NCBI GenBank assembly: GCA_040222995.1
Contig: JAVKBW010000016.1
Span: forward strand, 494,074-558,073
From: JAVKBW01 sp040222995
Lineage (GTDB): Bacteria; Pseudomonadota; Alphaproteobacteria; UBA8366; Aestuariispiraceae
DNA length: 64,000 nt
Direction of reading: 5' to 3'
Shown: in pieces, positions 46,015-55,439 of the stretch
Numbering within the stretch: position 1 is the first letter of the stretch
Layout of the letters: each line of letters begins with the position of its first letter
The notes under the pieces: generated by a model
Told to the model about the DNA's origin: nothing
The model's database searches: none
What the model saw: only the letters and a program-made list of their open reading frames with translations
Position numbers and translations under genes: made by a program

Positions 46015-47193
46015 ATGACAGATGCTGTAATTGTATCTACGGCGCGAACAGGTATTGGTAAGGCGTTCAAGGGCGCTTTGAACACAACTCATGGCGTGAG
46101 ACTGGGCGGATTCGTTATTCGTCATGCCGTTGACCGTGCCCGCCTCGACATCGATGAAATTGATGATGTTATCCTTGGCTGTGGATTTCCGGAAGCGGCA
46201 ACGGGTTTTAACATCGCACGGCAGTCGGCGCTTCGTGCGGGCCTCCCTGCAACAACTCCCGGGGTTACTGTCAATCGGTTCTGCAGTTCGGGTCTTCAGG
46301 CTATTGCCATGGCAGCGCAAGGCGTTATTGCAGGCGACTATCAAATAACCGTGGCGGGTGGGGTTGAACAGGTCAGTCGCGTCTATCCGGATATCAATCA
46401 GAAAGACCGCAAGGAGAGCTGGTTAGAAAACCGCATCCCGGCATTGTATTTGCCGATGCTCGAAACGGCGGAGATTGTCGCAAAGCGTTATGGAATACGC
46501 CGCGAAGCACAAGACGACTACGCGCTCCAAAGCCAGCAACGAACGGCTGAGGCGCAGGTTGCCGGACGCTTTGACGATGAAATAGTGCCTTTTGAAACGG
46601 AAATGTCTGTGACCGATAAGAAAACCGACAATGTTTCAATGAGACGGGTCCTGCTAGACAAGGACGAGGGCAATCGACCAGGTACAACCATAGAAGGGCT
46701 TTCGGCTTTGACGCCGGTGGTGGACAGTGGTTGCGTTACGGCCGGAAACGCGTCGCAACTCTCGGATGGTGCTTCGACTTGTGTTGTAATGAACGCCAAG
46801 ATCGCTGAGCATCGAAACTTGGAAGTGTTGGGCGTCTTCAAAGGATTTTCAGTCGCTGGTGTTGAGCCAGACGAGATGGGCATTGGTCCAGCACTAGCCG
46901 TGCCCAAGCTGTTGCGGAAGCATGATCTAACCGTTGACGATATCGACCTCTGGGAACTGAATGAGGCCTTCGCCTGCCAAGTGCTTTACTGCAGGGATCG
47001 GCTTGGCATTCCTAATGACCGGCTGAACGTCAATGGTGGTGCAATTTCGATTGGACATCCGTTTGGAATGTCAGGGGCTCGAATGGTTGGTCATGCGCTA
47101 ATCGAGGGGAAACGACGCGGCGCAAAACACGTTGTCGTTACAATGTGTGTTGGCGGTGGGCAAGGGGCTGCTGGACTATTTGAGGTCGGATAG
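46015..47193 (+). CDS. thiolase (acetyl-CoA acyltransferase)
   Basis: 392 residues, degradative thiolase. Nucleophile Cys in NRFCSSGLQAIAMAAQG near residue 90, catalytic His in GGAISIGHPFGMSG, and the C-terminal MCVGGGQGAAGLFE with the second Cys. It cleaves 3-ketoacyl-CoA. Three bases before the alpha/beta hydrolase gene; the two probably form an operon for a fatty- or dicarboxylic-type breakdown route. Confidence 0.93.
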   Translation: MTDAVIVSTARTGIGKAFKGALNTTHGVRLGGFVIRHAVDRARLDIDEIDDVILGCGFPEAATGFNIARQSALRAGLPATTPGVTVNRFCSSGLQAIAMAAQGVIAGDYQITVAGGVEQVSRVYPDINQKDRKESWLENRIPALYLPMLETAEIVAKRYGIRREAQDDYALQSQQRTAEAQVAGRFDDEIVPFETEMSVTDKKTDNVSMRRVLLDKDEGNRPGTTIEGLSALTPVVDSGCVTAGNASQLSDGASTCVVMNAKIAEHRNLEVLGVFKGFSVAGVEPDEMGIGPALAVPKLLRKHDLTVDDIDLWELNEAFACQVLYCRDRLGIPNDRLNVNGGAISIGHPFGMSGARMVGHALIEGKRRGAKHVVVTMCVGGGQGAAGLFEVG

Positions 47194-47196
47194 CCG

Positions 47197-48105
47197 ATGG
47201 ATCGACTGCCATTTGTTCTGAAGTCGAAGGTGATCTCTGAAGAATACATCACTACTACTGACGGTGCCGAGATTGTCTTGCGTCGATACGGTAATCCAAA
47301 AGGTCCACGATTGATCGTCAGTCACGGAAACGGACTGGCGGTTGATGCTTTTCACGAGATGTGGGGTGATTTGGCTCAAGACTACGAAGTCGTGCCATTG
47401 GATATCAGAAATCATGGCCGCAACCCACTGCATTACATCAAGAATCATACACAGGAAATGATGGTTGAGGACCTGCGTACTATCCTACGCACCCTTGAAT
47501 CGCGATTTGGCGCTGCGCCTACAAGTGGGTTGTTTCATTCTATCTCCGGTGTCATTGCCTTACGATTGGCGGTTAGTCAGGCGTATCGATTCGCCTCGCT
47601 GGTTTTGCTGGAACCGCCATTGCAGCCGCCTATAAGTCACCCTTTGTATGAAGAACAAAACAGTATCCAGCGTATGCTGGTCGAAGGCGCCATCAGACGT
47701 CGGTCTGAATTTCAGTCAATTGAAGAGTTCGTATCGCGCATGCGCCCGCGGGATGCCTTTACGTTAATCAATGAAGCGCGATTACGGGGACTAGCGCAGG
47801 CAATATTGAGACCGCTGCATGACGACCGGTACATACTTGCTTGTCCGCCAGAGTTTGAGGCGAAGATTTATGAAACCAACGTCGATGCCGGATTGTGGGG
47901 AAAACTGCCTGAAATCGACTTTCCGGTATTGGTTATGGCGTCGGAAGATAACAGCCTCAGAAAAAAGATCGCCGTTGAACTGACGAATATTGCGGGGTTC
48001 AGGTTCTTGCCAATATCCGACGTCTCACATCTCATGCCGCTCGAGAGGCCAAAAGATATTGCACAACGAGCCGATGAGTTCTTTCAGGCAACGGTCGGCG
48101 CGTGA
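47197..48105 (+). CDS. alpha/beta hydrolase
   Basis: 302 residues, alpha/beta-hydrolase fold: oxyanion region VSHGNGLAV, nucleophile elbow GLFHSISGVIAL (HSISG, a variant of GxSxG), acidic residue in VLVMASEDNSLR and His in DVSHLMPLERP. Likely esterase or lactone hydrolase; with the BVMO cluster it could open a lactone. Substrate inferred from context only. Confidence 0.85.
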   Translation: MDRLPFVLKSKVISEEYITTTDGAEIVLRRYGNPKGPRLIVSHGNGLAVDAFHEMWGDLAQDYEVVPLDIRNHGRNPLHYIKNHTQEMMVEDLRTILRTLESRFGAAPTSGLFHSISGVIALRLAVSQAYRFASLVLLEPPLQPPISHPLYEEQNSIQRMLVEGAIRRRSEFQSIEEFVSRMRPRDAFTLINEARLRGLAQAILRPLHDDRYILACPPEFEAKIYETNVDAGLWGKLPEIDFPVLVMASEDNSLRKKIAVELTNIAGFRFLPISDVSHLMPLERPKDIAQRADEFFQATVGA

Positions 48106-48527
48106 TCGGTCGTTCAGTGATCGCCAGTGTAAAATATTACCCGTATTTTTTGATTAAGCGGTTGCCTGGACTCTCATCAACAATCACGCAATCACAATTC
48201 CACAATTAATAATGTATATATAAATATTGGTTTGATCAGATAATCTTTGAGGTAGGAGGTCGGGCCAAAGCCGCTAACCTCAAGGCTTCCAGATGAGCCA
48301 TCAGCCATCCAAATGGTCATTCTCGATGTCCTATTTAGCAAATGGGCATGGAATTTTTTTTCGGTTGGTCTGAAGCCAAAATATTTAGAATTGCGTCACC
48401 AGATTTATACTTCAAACATACATACATATTATAAAATGTATTGATGTTATAATCTGATTGTGCCTCAATACTACGGACGTTCTCAGCGACCCATTTGCAG
48501 GCGCGGTGTCTATTCAAGGAGGCAAAA
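48106..48527. other. AT-rich intergenic region before binding-protein gene
   Basis: 422 bases, AT-rich, no coding signal. Holds the AT motif at 48209-48227 and an AAGGAGG ribosome site at 48516-48522. Probably the promoter region for the peptide-type binding protein. Confidence 0.45.
48209..48227. repeat. AT-rich repeated motif upstream of binding-protein gene
   Basis: ATAATGTATATATAAATAT, a near copy of the 45919-45937 motif. Same caution: possible operator or chance AT similarity. Confidence 0.4.
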
Positions 48528-50114
48528 ATGAAAAAAACAGGCGAGAGTGGTAAAGACTTGGAGTTGGCCAGGATTGATCGGCGCACATTCGCGGGCGGCT
48601 TGGCGGCGGGTATTTCCCTTGCCGGCACGGCATTAGGTTCATCCACGGCGGCATCTGCAACGCAAAAAAGTGGCGGACATTTCCGACTTGGTCTCGCCGC
48701 CGGCCAGACATCCGATACACTTGATCCGGCTGTTATCGAAAACACGATGATTAACAGCCTTGTCGTTGGTGTAGCGGACTATCTTACCGGCTTAGATCAG
48801 GATTCCAAAATCGAGCCGGGTCTCGCAGAAACGTGGGAAGCAAGCAGTGGTGCGAGCAATTGGGTGTTCTCACTCCGTAAAGGCGTATCATTTCATAATG
48901 GTAAGGATCTGACTGCTGACGACGTGATCGCCTCGATCAACTACCATCGTGGTGAGGATAGTAAGTCTGCAGCAAAAGCAGTTGTGTCTCAGATCAAGAG
49001 CATTTCGAAAGATGGTAGTGGTGCAGTTCGCTTCGAGCTTGAGGCGGGCAATGCCGATTTTGCCTATCAGCTAAGTGATTATCATTTGGCGATCTTCCCC
49101 AGTGACGGGAGTGGTAAAATCGATTGGCAGTCTGGCATCGGTTCGGGCCCGTTCATGCTAGAGTCGTTTGAGCCGGGTGTTCGGGCAATAGTGAAGCGTA
49201 ATCCGAATTATTGGCGCCAGAATGTGCCACACTTCGACTCAGCAGAGCTACTGTCGCTGGTTGATCCGACGGCGAGAGTTAATGCGCTCGTTACCGGAGC
49301 TGTGGATACTATCAATAGGGTCACATACTCAACAGCCGGCTTGTTAGAGAAGAATAGCGATATCACTGTCGACCAGGTAACGGGGACGCAGTGCTTCCAT
49401 TACGCGATGCGGTGCGATACGGCTCCATTCGATAACCCGGACGTTCGCCTTGCGGTTAAATACGCAATCAATCGCGATCAATTCGTGAGCAAGGTACTCA
49501 AAGGCTATGGCTCAGTTGGAAACGATCATATCCTTGGGCCAAGCAACCAGTTCTACGACCCAACAATCGAACAAAGGGCATATGATCCGGACAAGGCAAA
49601 GTATCATCTGAAACAGGCAGGCCTGTCGAACCTGGACATTTCGCTTCATGTGGCAGAATCCGTTTATGCCGGGTGCGTTGACGGTGCCGTGCTTTTTAAG
49701 GAAAGCGCACAGGCGGCAGGTATCAATGTTAAGGTGGCGCGCGAGCCCGGTGACGGTTACTGGTCGAATGTTTGGATGAAGCAACCGATGTCTGCCAGCT
49801 ATTGGAGTGGTCGACCGACAGCTGATTGGCTGTTTACCTACACATATGCTGGAGACAGCAAATGGAATGATACATTCTGGCAAAATGATCGTTTCAACAA
49901 AATCCTAGTTGATGCACGATCTGAGACGAACCATAAAAAGCGTGTCGAGATGTACTCCGAACTACAGAAAATTATGCGCAACGACAACGGTGCTGTTGTT
50001 TTCGCCTTTGCAGACCATGTTATGGCACGAAGAAACAATGTTCAGCACGGCAAGCTTAGCGGTGCGCAGGACATGGATGGCAACCGGTCACTCGAGCGTT
50101 GGTGGTTTTCATGA
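48528..50114 (+). CDS. peptide/nickel-type ABC transporter solute-binding protein
   Basis: 528 residues from ATG 48528, behind AAGGAGG. Tat signal IDRRTFAGGLAAGISLAGTA. DppA/OppA-type binding protein (SBP_bac_5): LDPAVIENTMINSLVVGVAD, ILGPSNQFYDP. No permease or ATPase genes follow; the next feature is an IS element, so the rest of its operon may have been lost or lies elsewhere. Confidence 0.9.
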   Translation: MKKTGESGKDLELARIDRRTFAGGLAAGISLAGTALGSSTAASATQKSGGHFRLGLAAGQTSDTLDPAVIENTMINSLVVGVADYLTGLDQDSKIEPGLAETWEASSGASNWVFSLRKGVSFHNGKDLTADDVIASINYHRGEDSKSAAKAVVSQIKSISKDGSGAVRFELEAGNADFAYQLSDYHLAIFPSDGSGKIDWQSGIGSGPFMLESFEPGVRAIVKRNPNYWRQNVPHFDSAELLSLVDPTARVNALVTGAVDTINRVTYSTAGLLEKNSDITVDQVTGTQCFHYAMRCDTAPFDNPDVRLAVKYAINRDQFVSKVLKGYGSVGNDHILGPSNQFYDPTIEQRAYDPDKAKYHLKQAGLSNLDISLHVAESVYAGCVDGAVLFKESAQAAGINVKVAREPGDGYWSNVWMKQPMSASYWSGRPTADWLFTYTYAGDSKWNDTFWQNDRFNKILVDARSETNHKKRVEMYSELQKIMRNDNGAVVFAFADHVMARRNNVQHGKLSGAQDMDGNRSLERWWFS

Positions 50115-50321
50115 TCCACCGTGAGGAGAACAAGGGTTTGCTATAGACGGCATGGTTTGACCATTCGCAAACCAAAGTTCAGCAGGCACCAAAAAGCCGT
50201 TCTAGCTAGCTTCCAGGCATGAGTCCTGAAGACAACGCTCCCTGAACTACCGGCGAGCACTATCCCCAAACGTATTTGGCTTTTGTTTGGGCATAGTGTT
50301 CGCTTTTCTTTGGAGACTTTG

Positions 50322-51465
50322 CCTGTCCCTTCTCAAAAGTCAGGTTCCGCGATGGGTGAGGGGGATTCATGCCGCGACCCTTTCGTATCGATGGTGCAAT
50401 CCTCCGACTTCGGGAAAGCAGACAATCTTACCATTGGACCTTGGCGAAATTGGCCTGTGTATCGGTGGATCCTTGTTCAGCGATAGATGTGTACGCGAGC
50501 GATTGTAGTACCCCATGTAGAGTTTGAGGATGCGTCGAAGATGTCTTTCGTTTCTGACAATGACATGATCCAAACATTCACGACGTATGGATCCAATGAC
50601 CCGTTCAACGTAAGCATTCTGCCAAGGCGACCGAGGCGCAACCGGTGTATCAGATATGCCCATCGCTTCGAGACGGTATTTATAGATCGCTCCATACGTA
50701 CAGTCTTGATCTCGTAAGAGGTAGCAGGGCGCTTCGTCCCATGGGAATGCCTCAGTAATTTGTTGCGCTGTCCACGCCGCTGTTGGATTGGCGGTAACGG
50801 CAAGATGGACAAGCTTGCGGCGCTCCAGGTTCAAGATGACGACCACGTAAAGAACACGAAATGTCAGCGTGGGGACGACAAAGAAATCGATGGCCGCTGA
50901 ACAATCCAGATGGTTTCTGATGAACGTTCTCCAGGTTTGATCTGGATTGGGGCGTTGCCTTGGCAAGTAGCGGGACACGGTTGCCTGGCTCACATCGAAG
51001 CCAAGCTTCAGTAACTCGCCATGAATGCGTGGTGCACCCCATAATGGGTTTTCATTCGCCAACTTCCAGATCAGCATCCTGATCTCATTTGCAGTTCTGG
51101 GCCGACCAAACCGCCGCGACTTCCATCGCCAGTAAAGACGGAAACCTTCTTGATGCCAGCGGATAACCGTCTTCGGGTGAACGATCTGAATAAAGCGAGC
51201 GGATGAAGGCCAAAGCTTCAAGAAAAGTTTGAAGATAGAGCGATCTGTCCGGGTGACCCTTAGTCGCTTGGGTGCGTTCCTGCGCAGTACATCTATCTGG
51301 TGGCGCAGAAGAGCATTCTCCAGCTGAACCTCAGCTCTGGATTTTATGCAGGAGACAATCTGACGAAGAAGAAGTTCTAGGAAAGTGATCATCCAATCGA
51401 TCTAGCGAATGCATACGCCAAAGCCCAGAAATTCCTTCAGAATCTAACTTTTGAGAAGGGACAGG
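50322..51465 (-). mobile_element. integrase-core (IS481-like) insertion sequence, copy 2, intact
   Basis: 1144 bp bounded by perfect 19-bp inverted repeats CCTGTCCCTTCTCAAAAGT (50322-50340 and, reversed, 51447-51465). Carries an intact transposase. Same orientation as the decayed copy at 35154-36295. No target-site duplication was seen. It abuts a truncated element of a second type at 51466. Confidence 0.9.
50367..51392 (-). CDS. DDE integrase-core transposase
   Basis: 341 residues: N-terminal helical/HTH region (LENALLRHQIDVLRRNAPKR), linker GAPRIHGELLKLGFDVSQAT, and the integrase core (TLTFRVLYVVVILNLERRKL, WQNAYVERVIGSIRRECLDH). Full length and uninterrupted. Confidence 0.93.
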   Translation of the reverse strand: MITFLELLLRQIVSCIKSRAEVQLENALLRHQIDVLRRNAPKRLRVTRTDRSIFKLFLKLWPSSARFIQIVHPKTVIRWHQEGFRLYWRWKSRRFGRPRTANEIRMLIWKLANENPLWGAPRIHGELLKLGFDVSQATVSRYLPRQRPNPDQTWRTFIRNHLDCSAAIDFFVVPTLTFRVLYVVVILNLERRKLVHLAVTANPTAAWTAQQITEAFPWDEAPCYLLRDQDCTYGAIYKYRLEAMGISDTPVAPRSPWQNAYVERVIGSIRRECLDHVIVRNERHLRRILKLYMGYYNRSRTHLSLNKDPPIHRPISPRSNGKIVCFPEVGGLHHRYERVAA

Positions 51466-51948
51466 TTCAAGCTACTTCTTGGGTTGGTTATCCTGGGCCA
51501 TGGTCGAAGGTGCATTTTACATATGAATGCAACGTATCATCCGACGGCGGAATGGATTGCCCGACAGGTAACGGAAGCGTTTCCCTGGGACGAGGCGCCT
51601 GAACATCTGTTGCGTGATCGTGATGCTTCTTATGGCCATAGATTCAAGAAACGCTTGCAAGCGATGGGCATTCGCGATGGTCCGGTAGCTCCGCAATCTC
51701 CCTGGCAGAACGCTTATGTAGAACGTGTTATCGGTTCAATCCGACATGACCTGCTCGATCATGTAATCGTGCTGAACGAGCGCCATTTGCGGAAACTGTT
51801 GCGGCAGTACACCGATTACTACAATGTTGACCGCACACACCTCGGATTGGCCAAAGATACGCCGAGAGAACGTGCTGTAGAGGAAATCGGAGACATCTTT
51901 TCAGTCCCGAAGATCGGCGGACTGCATCACCGATACGCCCGGACGTAA
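51466..51948 (+). pseudogene. truncated integrase-core transposase of a second IS
   Basis: C-terminal part only: FKLLLGLVILGHGRRCILHM, WQNAYVERVIGSIRHDLLDH, then YYNVDRTHLGLAKDTP and HHRYART. The 5' half is replaced by the end of the 50322-51465 element. It is related to but distinct from that element's transposase. Confidence 0.85.
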
Positions 51949-51952
51949 TTTT

Positions 51953-52042
51953 TGGTAGGGACAGATACCTGATGTACATCATCATGGCCAGGCGAATGAT
52001 TTCCGGTGAGGTTTTGAAATAACGGAATGGAGATTTTGTCAT
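51953..52042 (-). pseudogene. IS6-family transposase N-terminal fragment
   Basis: Minus-strand TKSPFRYFKTSPEIIRLAMM then MYIRY, the conserved start of IS6 transposases. It breaks off near 51960, where the end of the integrase-core element (GGGACAG) begins. Third IS6 relic of the window. Confidence 0.75.
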
Positions 52043-52127
52043 CGAAGGAGGCTATCCGGATCCCCTCCGTGCCTCAATCCAGTTTCTTCTGACAAAGCCA
52101 CCTAACGACATATATATAGAATTGGCA

Positions 52128-53744
52128 TCACACTCTGGATTTGGAGCCTTCAAGAATCATTTCTGATGCCTTTTCTGCAATCATGATGGTGGGGCCATTT
52201 GTATTGCCCCCAATAAGGCGTGGCATGATTGAGGCGTCGACGATACGGAGGCCTTTTACGCCCCATACACGGAGTTCAGGATCGACCACGGACTTCTTGT
52301 CTTTACCCATTTGGCATGTTCCGACAGGGTGATACTGAGGCAACGAAATGCTTCTGACGTAGTTATCGATATCCTCATCCGATTGGAACGCCGCCCCAGG
52401 ATCGGTTTCCGCTCCACGGAATTGTTCGAAAGCCTGGGTGTTGTGAATTTTTCGCGCGATCTTGAAGGCCGCTCGATGGGTCGCGATATCACGTGGATCC
52501 TTCAAATAATTGTGCGTCACTTTGGGGGCGGTAAAAGGATCTGCAGAATGCAACTCGACTACGCCTTTTGAGAAGGGGCGCATAACGCCCCAGTGAATAT
52601 TGTAACCATTGAAACTCGCGTATCTGGGCTCGCTGGCGCTGTTGTCGACAGAAACCGGGAACATATAAAATTTCACGTCCGGGCGATCGAGACTCGGATC
52701 AGTTTTCAAATACGCCTGAGCATTCATTGGGAAAACCGATAGGGGGCCGCTTCGCGCAAATAGGAGTTGTCCCAATGCGCCAAGAAATCGAAACGGGTTT
52801 CGCAAGCTGTGATATGTAGCGGTTATCTTGCATCTGTGCTGAACCATTGACCCGAAATGATCCGTAAGGTTTTGGCCGACGCTCGGCAGATTCGACACGG
52901 TATCAATGCCGTGAAGTGCAAGCTTGTCAGCGTCTCCTATACCCGAAAGCATTAGTATTTGGGGTGACTGATAAGTCCCCGCAGACAGAATCACCTCCGC
53001 ATTGCAGTAAGCTTTTACAGACCGACCAGCCTGCATGTATTCGACGCCGGTACACTGCACACCGTCGAACAGCAAACGTGTCACCTGCGCTTTTGTTTGC
53101 AGGTTCAGGTTTTGCCGGTTCTCCGCAGGATGAAGATATGCCGTGGCGGAAGAGCACCGAAGAGGGAATGCGTGCGTCTGTGTATATTGGGTCCAAGAGA
53201 ACCCTTCCTGATCAGCACCGTTGCAATCCGTCGTCAGTGGGTAATTCAGTTCTTTACCGGCGTCGAGAAAAGCCTGGTAAATGGGATGACGAAAGCGCCC
53301 AAATGTTGTTTTGAGTGGCCCATCCCCGCCTCGATAAGCGTCCGGGCCGCCTGCCCAATGTTCAGATCGCTTGAAAAAGGGAAGGACTTCATTGAATGAC
53401 CACCCTTTGCAGCCCATTGCTGACCACTCGTCATAATCCAGTTGATGGCCGCGGACATACAATTGACCGTTGATGCTTGATGATCCACCCAGGACCTTCC
53501 CTCTCGGCAAGGGTACCACCCGATCACACAAATTCGGTTCTGGTTCAGTCTTGAATTTCCAATCGATGCTGCCCCCCACCGTAAGGGCCTCACCAATGGG
53601 AACGCGAATGATCGGGTTCCAGTCTCGCGAACCCGCTTCCAACAACAGAACGCGATGCTTACCGCTGGCGGTTAAGCGATTGGCGAGAACACATCCCGCA
53701 GAACCTGCTCCCACTATGATGTAGTCAAACCTGTTATCCGACAT
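52128..53744 (-). CDS. GMC-family oxidoreductase (choline dehydrogenase-like)
   Basis: 538 residues from ATG 53744 (MSDNRFDYIIVGAGSAGCVL); a longer frame to 53855 looks like upstream noise. FAD motif GAGSAG, GMC signature GKVLGGSSSINGQLYVRG, C-terminal QYHPVGTCQMG (catalytic His) and DASIMPRLIGGNTNGPTIMI. Oxidises an alcohol to an aldehyde. The glycine-betaine-type transporter nearby makes choline or a related alcohol plausible, but not proven. Confidence 0.92.
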   Translation of the reverse strand: MSDNRFDYIIVGAGSAGCVLANRLTASGKHRVLLLEAGSRDWNPIIRVPIGEALTVGGSIDWKFKTEPEPNLCDRVVPLPRGKVLGGSSSINGQLYVRGHQLDYDEWSAMGCKGWSFNEVLPFFKRSEHWAGGPDAYRGGDGPLKTTFGRFRHPIYQAFLDAGKELNYPLTTDCNGADQEGFSWTQYTQTHAFPLRCSSATAYLHPAENRQNLNLQTKAQVTRLLFDGVQCTGVEYMQAGRSVKAYCNAEVILSAGTYQSPQILMLSGIGDADKLALHGIDTVSNLPSVGQNLTDHFGSMVQHRCKITATYHSLRNPFRFLGALGQLLFARSGPLSVFPMNAQAYLKTDPSLDRPDVKFYMFPVSVDNSASEPRYASFNGYNIHWGVMRPFSKGVVELHSADPFTAPKVTHNYLKDPRDIATHRAAFKIARKIHNTQAFEQFRGAETDPGAAFQSDEDIDNYVRSISLPQYHPVGTCQMGKDKKSVVDPELRVWGVKGLRIVDASIMPRLIGGNTNGPTIMIAEKASEMILEGSKSRV

Positions 53745-54153
53745 TTCGTGCAATCCATTGTTTCGTGCTGCGGTGAAGCTCAGACTGTCTGTGGCGGCAT
53801 TTGCCAGGCTCGGTTTGTTTTTAAGACCCGGTGCCATGGTGAAGCATAAGTTCACAATGCCGCAGACCGCAGCTTGTTGGGGCTATTTCCCCAGAAACCT
53901 GAGTAAGAGAAAACTCCTGAATACAAATGCAAACATCATAATATTTGATACAACTGAAATGCCTTGGGATTTGCGGTAAGGCTCTTCTAATCAAGAAGGG
54001 ATCATTTGGCTGGGATGCGTTTTTATGGAACTTGGAATATGGCAGGTATAGAAAAGTTCAGTATGCTGCATCCTTCAAGGGTCCGAACCCGGAGCTATCG
54101 TTAGTTATCCAAAAGGGGAGGCCGATAATGCGAGCGACAGGGACAATTGGTAT
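53745..54153. other. divergent intergenic region (GMC / LysR)
   Basis: 409 bases between the divergent starts with no convincing gene. Likely contains the promoters and the LysR-type binding site. Confidence 0.4.
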
Positions 54154-55068
54154 ATGACTGTAGAACGCGACATTGATATTCGGCTCTTGCTGGTTTTTGA
54201 CAAGATTGTGAAACATGAGAGCTTTTCCGGCGCACAGGTTGAGTTGAACGTAACTCAGTCAGCGATCAGCACTCAAATGAACACACTGGAATCCCGATTG
54301 GGGATGCGGTTGTGCCAAAGAGGGCGGGCAGGGTTTAAACTCACGGAGGACGGCAAAGGTGTTCATGCGGCAGCGAGGAAACTGCTGGATTCAGTTGCTT
54401 CATTCCACAATGAAATAGATCAGCTGCGCGAAAAATTGGGTGGCACATTGAGGATCGGTATCCTCGACAATACAATAACCAATACGAGCGTCCCATTGCA
54501 CAAGGTTTTCCGCCGATTTAATCAAAGAGAGCATTCTGTTCAGATCGAACTGTCGATTGGCAATCCGACTGAGCTGGAGGTCGGCGTCATAGAAGGGCGG
54601 CTGCATCTCGCTATCGGTGACTTTCCGCGAAAAATTGAAACTCTGCAGTTCAAGCCGATCTACTCAGAGTCCCATTCCTTGTATTGCGGTACTCTACACC
54701 CGCTTTTCCAGCTCGATGACGCGATGGCTGTCGATGCCCTGATCAAAACCAGCAATGTCGTGGGGTTGAGCTACACAAATGGCATGGACCTTCGCATGGT
54801 TGGCGTCGAAAATTCTGATGTGGCCGTGACGAACGTTGAATGCATGATGTTCATGATTTTAACAGGACAGTATTTGGGATTCTTACCAAATCATTATGCA
54901 GAATACTGGGTCAGAACGGGACAATTGAAGCCGATACAGCCGAGACGATTTTATTACGATTCAGTGTTTCACGTCATTACCCGTAAAGGCGCACCTGACA
55001 ATCTTGCGACCGAGACATTTTTAATGGACCTGGAAGAAATACTCCCCCCTTTCGTGCCAACCCTTTGA
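54154..55068 (+). CDS. LysR-family transcriptional regulator
   Basis: 304 residues: N-terminal helix-turn-helix (QVELNVTQSAISTQMNTLES, about residues 28-47) and a LysR substrate-binding domain. Divergent from the GMC gene and upstream of the betaine-type transporter, so either or both may be targets. Confidence 0.9.
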   Translation: MTVERDIDIRLLLVFDKIVKHESFSGAQVELNVTQSAISTQMNTLESRLGMRLCQRGRAGFKLTEDGKGVHAAARKLLDSVASFHNEIDQLREKLGGTLRIGILDNTITNTSVPLHKVFRRFNQREHSVQIELSIGNPTELEVGVIEGRLHLAIGDFPRKIETLQFKPIYSESHSLYCGTLHPLFQLDDAMAVDALIKTSNVVGLSYTNGMDLRMVGVENSDVAVTNVECMMFMILTGQYLGFLPNHYAEYWVRTGQLKPIQPRRFYYDSVFHVITRKGAPDNLATETFLMDLEEILPPFVPTL

Positions 55069-55439
55069 ATTTTCGATTCTGAACGGGTCTAAGCGAATAA
55101 AGACTGTCAACAGTTATTAATATATCGGGTTCGCGACCAACAGCAGCGCGTATGTCGAGCCTCCCGTAAACATACTCTGATCGAAGGGCAGTCGTGTCGC
55201 GGATCAACACCTATTCAGCGTAGATCCGACGCAAGATAATCAGTTCACAAAATTTCTTCTATATATCAATTTTTCTATATGTATGGCCTTATGCCATTTC
55301 TCTAGCTTGATCTGATGAACGCTCAACAAGAGGAGCAACTCAAAAGCTCTGGTTGCACCCAAGTACCGCAAACGCAGCGATTTGCAATTCATGTGGAGAG
55401 CGCCGTCTGACCCATTTACGAAAGCTATGGAGACGTATT
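55069..55439. other. intergenic region before ProX-like gene
   Basis: 371 bases, AT-rich around 55250-55310 (repeated CTATAT strings). No gene recognised; probably the promoter of the transporter operon. Confidence 0.4.
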
